A stretch of 64,000 bases of DNA from the NCBI GenBank assembly GCA_020746875.1, contig JAGTJL010000046.1, positions 35,714-99,713 on the forward strand, given 5' to 3'. A model generated the notes under the pieces. That model searched no databases. It was not told the origin of the DNA and was given only the letters and a program-made list of their open reading frames with translations. This document shows positions 30,870 to 44,200 of the stretch, in pieces; position 1 is the first letter of the stretch; every line of letters starts with the position of its first letter. Source of the DNA: Rhexocercosporidium sp. MPI-PUGE-AT-0058. Lineage: Eukaryota; Ascomycota; Leotiomycetes; Helotiales. The position numbers and the translations under genes are program-made.

Positions 30870-33800
30870 AAATAGCTTGGCGCCTAAAAGTAGTTATATA
30901 GACCTAGTTTCCCCCGAAGTAATGGAATCATCATTCACACCAAATCTCTTTTTTTCAAGATTTAATGGACAATAAAAGAAACAATTGGCATATGAATACA
31001 TATTAAAGGAAAGCGCCTATTTCTATAATATATGTCTCCGTTTAATAACTAAGCTGCTATTTAGGCTTAAAGAGATAAAAATACTAACTTATAACCTCTA
31101 TAGTTTTGATAAGCGAAATGTAAGTCCAGAAATAGTTTTCCTAAACTTATTTATAAAGACGTAAGTATTAAATTAAATTTGAATAGCGACCTTATTACTT
31201 ATAATAAAACGAGAGGCATTTACGTTATCGTTGTGAGAATATAGGCGAGCCAATCAGAATGAGGAAGCGCAGTAGGTGAGGACACGTGATTAAAGAGAGA
31301 GAATTGCTTTGCTTACTTGGAAGAAGAGCTAGAAGAGCTTTTCGATAGTTATATATAAAATAATAGCTTTTCTAAAAGCTTCTACGACTACGTAATTGAA
31401 TACGAGCGTAATTTCCCGGAATACAAAGGTAATGTAATTTCCGGGCCGCGTAAGCAGTGGAAACTCCTTCGGCTATTCTAGAGTAGAATCGGCACGAGTT
31501 ACCGAAGTCAAATCCAACAATCGTCGTCGTAATTATCGTCCGTGATTATTTTATTAAAAGTAGCGGGAAAAGGGTCTTTAAAAGTAAAAGAAAGTAAAGT
31601 AATATCCGCTTAATTACCTTAATACGTAAAAGATTAATAATTATAAGATTTCTATCCCGCCGACGAATTAAGCCTTTTAGGATTTCTAGCGCTCTTTTTT
31701 TTACTTATAATTATAAAGAAAACTCAAGCTTATTCTTATTAAAATTATTTTAAATACTTTTAAGCGTAATAAACTGCTCGAGTTGGCTTAAGAAGATAAT
31801 ACTTAAAGATTTACGTTCTTTATTATAATATAAGTCGTTTAAATTATTATAAGCGAGCTATTTTATTATAATTTTATTAAAAGCATCTTCCGAAAGCGCT
31901 TTAAATTGAGACCCTCGAGATTCTTAATATATACTTATTAGCTTCGAAAGTATAAAAAGTTCGGGACGCTATTAAAGTTTAAAACTAAAAAGGAAGTCAC
32001 CGGTCTTTTATTTAAAGACGTATATAATAAAAGAATTTATAAATTAATAAAATTCGATTTAAGAAGATTAACGTAAATACTATTTAAGAAAAGCGGCGTA
32101 AAATTACGTTATATTTTAGAAATTAACGTAAAAGAAAACTTAAAAAAAATAAAGAACTTATAAATAATTAATTTATAATATTAACCGTATTATTATTATT
32201 ATTAACGGCTTTAGTAATAAAGGAACCAGGAGTTTTACGAGTACTAACTATTATTATATTAAGCAATAATAAAAAGAGTAAGAGAAATAAAAATAAGATA
32301 CACGAATAGCGAAAGGAAGCAAGCTAGAAGTAGGGAAATAAGAGGCGACGAAGTAGATATTAATATTAAGAAAGGTAATATACGAAACAGTAAGATATAA
32401 TATAATAGTAAACAGCTGTAACTCTAAGTATTAGAAAACCCTCGCAACGATTGCTTTAAACGTAAAGAAAGCGACGAATTAAAACCTTATTAAGAAAGTT
32501 TTAATTATAAAGCAAATATAATACGTAATATAAAGCGAAGAGTAAAACTTAATATTAAGAGAATCGTTTTATATAGCGATATTAAGAATTAAATAAGCTT
32601 TTTTATAGATTAATCGTCTATTATTTTAAAGCCTGAAGTCGAGAGAGTTTAATCTTAAGATTCGGGTAAGAGCAAAATAAAACGTCTTTAAGCGTAATTA
32701 AATCTCGCAATTAAACGTCAGATAGAGTCTTAACTTGATTAAGCTAGACATTGATCGAGGTCTATTTACTATATTAGTCGACGCTACGCTATTTATTAAA
32801 AAGAAAATTTAAAATAAGAGTAATAAACGTATTACTTTAGCTTCTATAATCGATAAAGGTAAATTTAAATATTAACAAAACCTAATATCGGTAAAACAAT
32901 AATCCCGGTATATTTGGGATTCGACCGCTCATTTATACTGAGAAGACAGGGATAAGACCGTCGGGAACGTTAAAAAATAATAAGTTATAGTCGTATATAA
33001 GTTAAATAAGGACATATATAAAAGGAGCAGTATATAATATAAACTAGTCGTCAAGTTTTATCTACGACGCTATCGATGTAGTTAATAAGTAAAGCCTATT
33101 AAAATAATAACTCTTTATATACCTTATACGCTTAATCCGCGACGCTACAAATTAAGATTCTCGTTAATAGCTAAATAAGTAAGGAACTAGTCGCGTATGC
33201 TTTACATAAGGTAGAGGGAAACTCAGTTATTGAATTCGTTTATGATCAAAGGATATATAATACTACATAAGTACTATAGCGCATACATCTTTGGCTAGAT
33301 ATTATATTAATAATCATATAGCCAGCTTCTTAATCGGGACTTGTTTTGTATTTTAGAGATATATAGCCAAATAGGTCGGTGATACATATATATCTATAGC
33401 CACTCTTCTTGTCAATTACAGCCTTATATATTCCTCTAAACTCACTTCCTTCAGTTTTGTAACTAATACTATTATCCGCTCCAGTTAATTCGTCACTCGC
33501 GAGTACCAGATCCTGTCGATCACTTATTTAAAGAAGAGTTAGCGCTTGTAGTACGGTATGCTAGTAGTTGCAAAATAACTTACCACTTGTTTACTTACAG
33601 ATTTCAGATTCTGCTTATCCTTCGTCCTCTTCGCCATATTATCTATAATATATTCGCAGTAATATCGGTCGGAATTAGTAAGCTAAGGATAAAGTCAAAG
33701 GCACCTCGATCTATGCCTTTCCAAGATCCCTCCGTTTAGTGCCTAAATAACTAAGAGAATTCTACGAGACCAAAATAAAGTCGTATAATCGGTTTCGATA

Positions 33801-36800
33801 TAAATTAATATTTTGCGTGCATATGTAATAGAAGCCTAACGCAGATAACGCTACAGCCCAAACCTCGTATAATATATTAGCAAGATGCTGCTATTGCCGG
33901 CTAAAGTTCTCTGGTACTCCCAGGCTCTCCTCGTACTACTTCCAGTGCAATGGGATTGCGATTTGACTTTAGCGGACTCGATCCTCATTTACCGAGTGTA
34001 TCAAATAAAAAGCGTATATTATAGGTCGTTAAACGACGAGAAGCCTAAATGCGGATATCCTAAAAAATTAGTAATACGCTAGGAATTTTCGTAGGCAACT
34101 CCGCCATAATAAAGTTGCCCTTTCCGAAAAGACGCGTGACTGCCCGCGGCTCACGTAATAAAATTTCTGCCTAATTCCAGCCTTATCACTTAGGCAGAGT
34201 ACCTGTAATAATAAAATAATAATGAGGTCCGAGTAAGAGCCAAATAAAGTCTACTAATCGAGTATATTATAAGCATACACCGCCGAAAAAGTTCGAATTA
34301 AATACGTATTACTATAAATCATTCTAAACGTAGCACGCCGCACGCACTCGTTCAAGCCTCGCAAAATTTCCAAATAACGTATTAATAAGGAATAATAAAA
34401 GAAAATAATAAGTAAGAAATAAGAATTTAAAGAAGGGAAATGCCTTATTATATTCCCGGAAAGCGGATCATCGAGACAAAGCTAGTCACTTCGCCTCTAA
34501 TAAGCTAGTAAGCTTGAGTCGGAACTGCTATCTCGTCTAACGTGCGTATACGGCTTAGAGTATGATAAAAAGAGCACTATCTCTATTTTATACTTTACTT
34601 TATTAAAATCCCTAGCAGCATTCGGTCCACTTCGGACTCGAAAGCCATTACTAAGATACTCTGGTTTTAAAGTAAGGACTATTAAGAAGTAGCGTCTTAC
34701 TAACTGAACTCCTGGATTATATTTACTTAGTTTTCATCGTGAATAATATAATCAACAGTAAAATATTACCGCTACTACCTGCATCCACAGCTTCTATTTA
34801 TCTAAACCTAAAATCATTAACCCTTATTACGCTTAATAGCGGGGGACTGCCAGCTTCGAGAGCCGCCTTCTATGAAACTTATTTCCTCATTCTCTTTCAG
34901 GATAGCCTATAAGGTCCTTACTATATTCCCTATTACATCGCTTAAGTAAAGACTTTCTAGAAGACCCTCGCAATCTAATCCTTTGCTTATATAATACTAT
35001 TTTAATTATAAAAGAAATACACTTTATATAAATTTTCGCATACGTTTATAAAACAATAATTTATTTGAAAAGCTACATATATGATTTTTAGCACTTAATA
35101 AAGACCTGCTCTATCTTATTCTGACCCTATAAAGTAGCAGAGTCATTAATTAAGTCTTCGTGTTTTTAAAGCGGCAAAACACTAAAAGCGTTTAAAAGAA
35201 GAAGCCCCGAACTCAGACTTTTAAGTAAAAGGCGGCCTTAAATACTATTTGTGATATATAAGGCCTCCGCTGAAAACTTTATGTAAGCGTTACCGTTAAT
35301 TCTTAATCCGGTTAAGCGCTACCGTAGGAAATGAATCTTATTAGAAATATTACTTATTCAAGGAGCTAAAGAAAATAAAAAGAGGAGGTTAGCAACGTAA
35401 GAAGGCGGCACGCAAGCACGGGCTAGATTATCGCTTAAATAAAGAATTCAAGATTTAATATTATTATATAAGTATAAAAAACAAATATATCGATAAGGAA
35501 TATCTTACTAAAGTATTAATATAAGATTTATTATTCTGCTTTATAATTACTTACATCAACCGGCCATTAAATATATAATAGCTTTTAGTTCTACCGCCCG
35601 TTACTCTAAACGCATTATAAGTCGAATGGATTAGATTTGCGTTAATTTAAGAACCGAGGGTCTTAAAATAAGTTATAGTAATAAAAGCGACGAAAAATTA
35701 TAAGGAAATCGTAAACTATATAAAAGCATAAGCTAGGACACTGTCTCTCGTTCCTTAAGTATTATCCGATATTATTTACAAACCTAACAATAAAGGATTA
35801 ACGGAGCCCGTAGCATTTAATTATTTTAGATTACAAAAGAATCGACTTCAAATTATTATATCGAAAGTAAAAATTACCCTCTTACCGAATCCTAAGAGCT
35901 ATAGTTACGCGCATTCCCTCTTAATTCATACTTCGAATACCCTCAGATTAAGCTTTATATAATAAATCCTAGAAGACTTCCTGAGATTCGCTATAACGTA
36001 TATTACGAAAGAGTATAATAAGCAGCCGAGGAAAGGTTAGGTTTTTTTAATACTTTAATTATACGAGATTAAAAAGGTATAGAATTTCAGAGTATTAATT
36101 AAAAAATCGAATAACAATAATAATATTTATATTTATAGCGAGAGCGACTGCGTCACTTACGCAAACCTACTATCAATTAAGGATATTATCGGCGAAGCAA
36201 AGGAAGTCGCCTTTAAATAAAGCCGGAACTTCTCGGTTACTATTAAGATATTTAACCTTAAAGCTAGCATAGCGGTTCATAGCTTTCTTTAAATACAATA
36301 AATAAGATTAATATATTAAAATTAAGACGTAACGACCTTCGTAATATATTTTAATATTAATAATATACTATTAACAATTATAAAGCGACGAGCCCCTCTA
36401 AGTACCCCAAGATGCTTAAGGCTATATATTTAATATTAATAATCTTATTAAGCTTCGTAATTAAAAAGGACTTATTTAATATCTGATTTATCGACGTTTT
36501 ACGTGCTAAACTTTACATCGATCTACCTCTAAAAAAGGAGCAAACGCTTTTCGAACCTTTTATTAATTACTTTCATAGGCGATCGAAGCTATAATAGCCA
36601 ACTACTTTCGAGGAGGAAGAGTATCCCTTTTACGTGCCAAGTAATATAAAGCGTTTCGTTTTAATAAAATAAGTCCCGGTCCGAAAGCTCTTTTATATTT
36701 TATTCGCCGCTTAATTCTTTAATTAAGAAAAGATATAATTTATATTATAAATCCGTTAATTAACGAAACTTATTAACGAATTAATAAGCACCTTAATAAA

Positions 36801-39612
36801 CTAAAGCTTTAAGTATGCCAGTCGCGTTAAGCAGATCGTTATTATTACTAATATCATAAGTTTATCGTCGTCTCGAGGAAGAATTCAGAAATGCCCGGTA
36901 TAATACTACGCTTGCGAATTATATTAAAAGAGAAAAATATTATCAGCGCCGACAAGTAAGTAATTCACTTAATAAGACATTCTTCGTTAATATTAATTAG
37001 TTCTACTCGAGCTTCGGATTTAAATTAATACAAAAGCTTTTATAAAAACGCTATAATTTATAACCTTTATTACTAAACCAGCCATCTTTAATTAGTCAAG
37101 AGCCGGTATGCTCGAATAACCCTCGCTCGAGTAATAAAACGCCTTCGTAAAGAGCTTACTCGTCTTCGAATATAAATTCTTGCCAAAAACGCTAAAAACC
37201 CGGACTTCTTTAATTACGTAAAAAGGATTATAATATAAGTAATTAATTCTATAAGCAACCCACGAAATAATAAATTAAAAGCTTTTAAAAAGACTTAATC
37301 CTTAATAATACTCAGACCGTCGACATATACTACGATATCGACGCAAACGCAAAGAAATTCAATATACGCCTTATTATCTTTTACATTTCTAATAAAAGCT
37401 TTTAAAATATACGTCGGGGCCTTGCGTCTGGAATTTTTCATCGGAATACAAGCTAGTTAATATACTTAATATTATGCCGACGCTAGCTGGGATCGATATC
37501 GCTACACTTCGGAAAAGCCTTATAAAAGGCAAGCGTTAATACTAGCTTCGTTTAAATATATAAGTTAATATAAATATTATAATTAAAATAACTTAAAGAT
37601 TTAATAAACGTAAACCCAAAGACGAAATAAACTTATACTCGTTTAAGCTAACGCTAAATAACTTAGAGCTACTTAACGAAGGCTTAATAAATGAGTTTCA
37701 GATACCTATATAACAACAGGAGAGCTGCAATTCTATATTTCTATTAATACCTTACCGGGTCATTTCGAAAGGTTAAGAAATGCTCTTAAAATAAGGGATT
37801 TCTTATAATAAACAATCCTTACGCCCACTCCATCTTCTTCAAGTAAGTATATTACGCTTTAAGCTTTTAAACAATTATAATTCGGCAGCTCTTCTTATTA
37901 ATACAAGTACTGATTGACTTTATATAATAAGTGAGCATTATATTACTGAAAATCGCTGTCTCGCCTCGCTAAATAGCGACAATAATTTTATATTAGTAAA
38001 CGAGAATCTCCGACTAGTCACAACTACTTAACGGAATAATTTAAGCACGCCGATTTTAAAAACATTAAAGTATAGATTTCTTTTAGCTAATAATAAAACC
38101 TAGATAAGTAACGCAGGAAACTTAAGTCGGAAGAGGGGCTTCTTTAAGTTTAAAGAAGATATAAAGATACCTCCTAGATAATATAACATACGCTATTGCC
38201 TTACTTACTCTTTTACGATATTAGATAAACCGAGTACGCTCGGTAATATTAACTATATACCTCGCCGTATCGACAGCTATCGCTATATATTCTTTACATA
38301 CTAAGTAGCTATTACTAATAGCCTGACTGTCGGCTGCATCCAACGAATCCTGTCCTTAGCTTACTATTACTTTAATATAATTAGTTTTATAAACTTTAAA
38401 ACACGGAAAACACAATAATTATAACGGTAACGTATCCACAGATTTACAAGAATAATCCACACACTTATAAATTTAATTATATAACTAAAACGCCGAACTA
38501 TACTATTAAATATATACTTCCTCTTAAAGTTAAGACTTATTATAATCACGTAATAATCACAGCGATAATACGTCAGTCGATCCACAATAACTTACACTTA
38601 AGTACTCCAGCGGATATTACGGCCTTTTAATATACCTCGGGCTTATAAATATGCCCTCGAATAGCAATCCTGAATAGTCGAGCTAATAAGTTATCTCTAA
38701 TATTAATAATAATAAAGTCTTTCGCTTTATTCCTTAAAGCCCGCAAATTATATTAAAACATAATTTAATAAATAATAACGAGTAATCTATAAATAATAGC
38801 GACATACTATATTCGGGTATATTACCTAGCCTAACTGCTGATTCGAAACCACTAATTCTAACATCGAAGCTTTCTTAGATTAAACGAATAATAGCAACTT
38901 AATTAAGGAAAAGTAAGACTCCCTTGCCGGACTTTACTATCGAAGAGAAAGCACAATATTTTGTAAGAATATTTAAAAGCGAGACCGATCGTCTTATAAT
39001 TAATAGCCTTAATTAGCTCGAGAAATTCAAGCAAATGAACGGTATCGCTATCTCGCCGAGCGTCTTATTATAACTTTATCGGGAAAGATTCCGGAAGCCT
39101 TGAAATTTTCTAACTACTATAAGTTTAATACGAGATTACTATGAATCGCATCGAGCTAATAATATTAATTTCCCTTTATAAATATCTATAGATAAAGAAA
39201 GTGTATTAGACCTGCGTATATAGCTATCGGATTAGAAGAGGAATTCAGCCAAAATACCAAAGCATTAAGAAATAAACTTAAGTCTAAATTGACGCGTTTT
39301 AAGATAGACTAAAATAGGATACCGCTGCGAACAGAAGCCAGTCAGTAAATTCACGCACTTTTAAGTAAATTGCATGATTTACTTTATCTGCCGCTTAAGG
39401 TCTCCAAGAGTGTCGATATTAAGGCGGGTCGGCAGGCTTCCCTGAATTACTACGGATTGCTTCTTAATCTATCCTTTAAAAGTTAGGCCTAAGATGTCCG
39501 TATTCCTTATTCGGTGGTCGCTAAACCGTGCTACAATATCCCAGCAATTAGAGCTGTGTTTAACGTCGTGAACCTGGCATTCAACCGTTCTCTGGAATTA
39601 GGAATATTCTAG

Positions 39613-39842
39613 GTCCACAGACATTCCAGGCCAGCGACGCTCCTCAATACATAACAGCTAAGATCACGCTACTGGTAGTCGCTGCCTGTGCTGCGGTTGC
39701 CTGTTGTGGATTACGAATACTTCTTGGAGCTCGCAACAAAAAAAAAAGAGAAAATGTAACTGAGGCACAGCAGCACGCGGACGAGATTCTATCCTCCGAT
39801 TATACAGATACTGAAAACAAGAGTTTTAGATACACATACTAG
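39613..39842 (+). pseudogene. Last exon of an MFS transporter (Dal5/allantoate permease-like), 5' part missing
   Basis: From an AG acceptor at 39,612 one frame reads GPQTFQASDAPQYI, then AKITLLVVAACAAVACC as a membrane helix, a basic RNKKKRENVTEAQQHADE tail, and finally FRYTY and stop. The NI/GPQTF, DAPQY and final FRY motifs are the C-terminal hallmark of the fungal anion:cation symporter (Dal5) family of 12-helix permeases, normally about 500 residues. Upstream sequence is AT-rich debris without matching exons. The gene is therefore beheaded at the island boundary, either by an insertion/deletion or by RIP spreading from the repeats. Not expected to be functional. Confidence 0.8.
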
Positions 39843-41210
39843 TTTACAAGGAAAAGGAGTTTTCTGTGCCCAAAGAATTCAAATCTTGAAAGTGGACGAA
39901 CGACACCGGTGTTGATCCTGAAACAATATTGCAGTTTGGATGTCTCCGGAATTGATCGCTTGCTTTTCTGCTGGTTGGATAGCACATTGAAAGATAATAT
40001 AATGGCAGCCCGCCGTCGTCGTTGGACGAAGTGTCATTTTTTCAATTTCTCTTACTAAATCATTCGTCTGAAATCTAGTCAACTCGTTTCATTCTCATCC
40101 GATGTGTTTCGCGCGGCATGTCAAGTTCCAGTTTGAAACGTGCACATGATGGGACGTTTCTTGGCGATCCCGAAAAGGAATTAAATCCCGCCTCACTTCA
40201 CACTCGCATTGTTCTGACTTGAGAAACTGTGGACTCACCCAAGACTTGCAATTTGTGATGTCCATGAGTGGAAGGGAAATTGTTCCCCCGCATCCAGATT
40301 CCCAACCCGACTTGTCGTTTAATCATGCCTAACTTTAAGCTTATAATTAGCTATGCATAAGCTGAGGTGACGAACCAGGATCTCTACCAGAAATGAAAGC
40401 GGAACCGCGTGTGTACAATGATGAGCCTCAGAGGCTTGCACTGTGGTCGGATACCAACAACATGTTCCAGCTCATGCTGCAAGCCGCCAAAAACCTCACT
40501 TCCTCATTCGGGGACGGTTCGGTGCTGATGAATATCAGGAGAGAAGCTTCGGGCCAAGAATTCGGGTCCTTCAACGTGACGCGTACAAACCGCTGCCAAA
40601 CATCAGACTGAAGCTAAGCATCTAGTGCGGCCACGACAGAGACTTGGCTACAACAACAATATCTTAGCTGTGCTGAACTGTTTGACCTACCGCCTATTCC
40701 ACCCTTGCCACAGCTACCCCAACAGCCATTACTAGGTTTTCAAACACCATGGCGCCTGGAAGGTTGGTCCATTTCGGTAGTTCTCAGCTCATCAAGGCGG
40801 GGAAGTGGAGAATTTCCGAAATGCCTCAACCAGGTAAGGTACCGAACGATGTGCACGGAAAGCTTGGTGAGCACGGCCTTGTCTAGACATGAAGGAAGGT
40901 TTACAAGGAGATTTTTCCGAATAGGAATGATGTGTGGACCTAAGGACGCCACAGTCCCCTATTTGCTGGCAATCAGATCGAGATCGGGGTTTTCACCTTC
41001 ACCTCTTCTCCTTCCCGCTCGCCAACACTCTTTACATATGTTCTCTGGTGTGGTTCTCTTGCAGTATCAACAACACCTGTTCTTGCGCTGGCGCTCAATT
41101 ATACTAATCGCATTCAACAATACTTTCTTTCTTGCCCTTCGTCTTCATCGGTAATCTAGTTATGCAGCCCTAGACAAATCACCAAGAACAGCCTTTTTTC
41201 GACCAGCAAT
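39843..41210. other. Intergenic upstream of the IDO fusion gene
   Basis: Normal composition. Several short ORFs, none with a recognised domain. One at 40,749-40,886 (45 residues, MAPGRLVHFGSSQLIKAG start) and another around 40,390-40,620 have plausible codon use but no identity. The 3' part is the presumed promoter of the fusion gene. Confidence 0.4.
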
Positions 41211-44200
41211 ATGTCAGTCACCTCATGTCCGATGGGTGGTTGCAGCCACGGTTCTCGTAGCAGCTCTTCTTGCCCAGTCGGAAGAGTTGGCCCTCGAGGA
41301 TGTGCTTTCTCTGCATATCAAATGACAGCTCCTTCTTCATATACTCCCTACGGTGTAAGTCTCCTTGTCCAGAACTCTGCATGATCTAATGGCCATAGAC
41401 CCCACAAGATGCCCAATCAGAACAGTTTCTACGCTCCCAAGAACGGAAGACCATGAACGAGCTGTTGCTGCCCGAAGCACCGCCGAAAGAAGTCACCAAG
41501 GGATTGAAGAATGCCGATGCTCTTAACCCAGTTGATACCGACGTCCTGGCAATGGCATTGGGTGCTCCAGCTCGACGCGTTCTCACAAGAGCAATGGAAC
41601 TTGGACCAAAGACCGGATGGAAAGATGGATACCTCTCTTCACAATGGGGATTCTGTCCTCCAGATCCTTCTGCCGCTCCTGTCGCACTCAGCTTATCTCC
41701 AGGTCGAGTGTGGTCCGATTTGTGCGAGCGAATGCCAGGTATTGTTGCGAGAGGGAAAGTACGGGAATCCATTCTCGCTCTGCCTCTGGTGTTTGGGACG
41801 CCAGATGTTATCCCAGACGCGGCATTGTGGGCTGCGACTGTCTGTCTAGGTTCGTCCTACTTCTCGGACCACGAATGAAGCTGACAATCCAGGTATCCTT
41901 GCCAGCATTTACCGATACGAAGAAGCAAATGATGGAAGTGAAGGTATCAGTGTGGCAGCACCACCTGGGGCCTTTCGCAACTTGACAGGAGATGCCAATG
42001 ACGAGGAGGAAGAGACCAAGGGAATTCCCAGAAACGTCGCAATTCCCTTGCGTCAGATCTGTACGAGAATGGGAAGAGTCTTGCCTCATCTGACTCAATT
42101 CGATGTCAGCATTTACAACTACAAGATCAGAGACCACACAAGCATCCACCCGTACCTCCCTCGCTGCGAAAATATGGACTTGAGATGGCCAGTAAGTAAG
42201 GACGTCCGTTCCGAAATCGCTGCTAACATTCTAGGTATTTAATGATCGTGGTGAGGCCATGTTCCTTCTTTGCATGGCCGAAAGTCACGGATGCTTTATC
42301 CCAGGTGTTGAGATAATTGCTCGATGCCAAGAATGTGTAATGTTGAGAGATGAAGAAGGTCTTTTGCTTGAATTGGTGAAGTTGAAGCAGGTTGTTGATC
42401 AGCTTCCGCACGTCTTCCACAAAATAAGCGTGAATCCAAATTCTGGTGAGAACTTTGCAAATCCTGTCGAGGTGAGTCTTACCCCTCATTGTCCGGCTTC
42501 CAATTGACCCGACCTAGTGGGGTCAGCGATACGCCAAATTCTCTGCACCACTCTCGAGATGAGTCCCCGCGCTATCTGGACTTGCACTACCACTCTTCCT
42601 GCTAATGGATGCATTCATGGGCCGCACCAAGTACGATAGTTTCCTAGGATTGGAAGCTCTGCACTTGAGAGCATGGCTCCCGATGAATATTCGTGCATTT
42701 ATTGCTGCTGTTGAGTACAATTACAAGGTGCCAGAGTTCGTTAATGCGAGCAACAATCCTCGGCTGAAAGGCGTCCTCGAAGGCCTGGTGGAATCTTACA
42801 TGGGCGAGCGGGGCTGGATGGGGACTCACCGGTGTAAGCTGCTATCTAGACACAGAGGACTATGCTCACCATTGTGATAGACAAAGTGTATGGCTTCCTC
42901 GAAGTTGTCGCAAAGACTGGTCGAAGCGAAACCAATGGAAACGCAGGTGCTGGAGACAATGCTGGACGACCCTGGGAGATGGTACACAAATCATTGTCAG
43001 AATCTATGAAGGAACGTCTAGACCCCTACCGTGGTGCAATCTCACAACAGCCACATGAAATGCGAGGATCTTTCGAGGAGTGCAGATTCAAAGCCCCAAT
43101 CATTGACCGACAATTTATCGATTCCGATCCTTCTCGATCAACAGCGATGGTCACATTCGATCTTCACAATACTGGAATCACCTTCATGCCGGGAGACAGA
43201 TTGGCTGTAATGCCACTCAATACTTGGAATGAAGTAGCGAAGGTTGCAGCCGCCCTTGGTCTTGAGGATATGCTAGATCGACCAGTGTCAACAGCCAATG
43301 CACCCGAGTGGGGAAGATTCGCTAAGCATCTCGCTTCGGTATCCAGAACACCAAATATCCCCGACTTGACAGTCCGCGATATCTTACGAAGGGGTCATCT
43401 AGCTCCCCTCACGAAAGATCTCGTCATGGCATTGCACACCTTGCTCCGTGCAGGATCGAGCACCACTTTAAAGCTCTTGGCTTGTGAGGAATGGCCAGTA
43501 CCAGGAACAGTTGGAGATTTGCTTCAATTTGCAGTTGAAGAAGTGGCATCATCTACATGGGATCAGGCATTCGATCTGCAAGATTTGTCGTGGCTACCAA
43601 AGCTCATCCCAATTGAAATTCCAAGGACCTACAGCATTTCGAATTACTCAAACGGACTTTTACCGGACGGCGTAGATTTGACCGTATCACGAAGCAATTA
43701 CCACATTTCTCCCGTTCTGCAGATCCCAGGACAGTCTACATTGAGACATGGAGTCAGTAGCGGATACCTAAATTTTGATCTCTCGGAGAGTCACTGTACG
43801 GAGGATGAAGAGACTTTGCTCATCGGCGTTTCAAGGCCTCTCAATTTTCAGCTTCCAGTATCAGTCACGGTCCCAATTGCAATGTTCGCTGGAGGCAGTG
43901 GCATTGCACCATTCCGAGGCTTCTGGCAAAGCAGAACTCAGTCAGGATTTGGTAGAAATATCCTTTTCCTAGGCACTCAATCTCGAGAGAAGCTCTTGTA
44001 TGAAGATGAGCTTCGAGACTACGTCCGTCATGATATGTTGGAAGTCCATACAGCATTCTCCCGAGACAGGAACGGCCTAGTGTACGACCCAGTCTCGAAG
44101 GATCTCGTTGAAAAGGAGATGGAACCTCGTTACATCGACACAACGATCATCGAGCAAGGACAAACAGTGTGCAATCTCGTCATCTCTAAGAGTCAAGGTG

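Larger units (their letters stand above)
27421..39612. repeat. AT-rich, RIP-degraded retroelement island
   Basis: Twelve kilobases with no intact gene: TA-rich, stops everywhere, with islets of normal composition (about 28.4-28.9, 29.35-29.45, 29.9-30.05, 30.2-30.4, 33.2-33.6 kb). LTR-like repeats listed separately are the clearest objects. A zinc-knuckle-like cysteine stretch may exist near 32,440, and a segment near 35,330-35,380 resembles part of the solo LTR at 58.7 kb. I could not read a convincing reverse transcriptase here, so the element classes are left open. Confidence 0.7.

Noticed and set aside
30600..30870. CRISPR-like array
   Set aside because: Repeats are directly tandem without unique spacers, and the DNA is fungal.
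27421..39612. Possible reverse transcriptase around 37.2-37.5 kb (YVDGLSIIKD-like on the minus strand)
   Set aside because: A single YVD-like string without the surrounding reverse transcriptase motifs; too degraded to claim.
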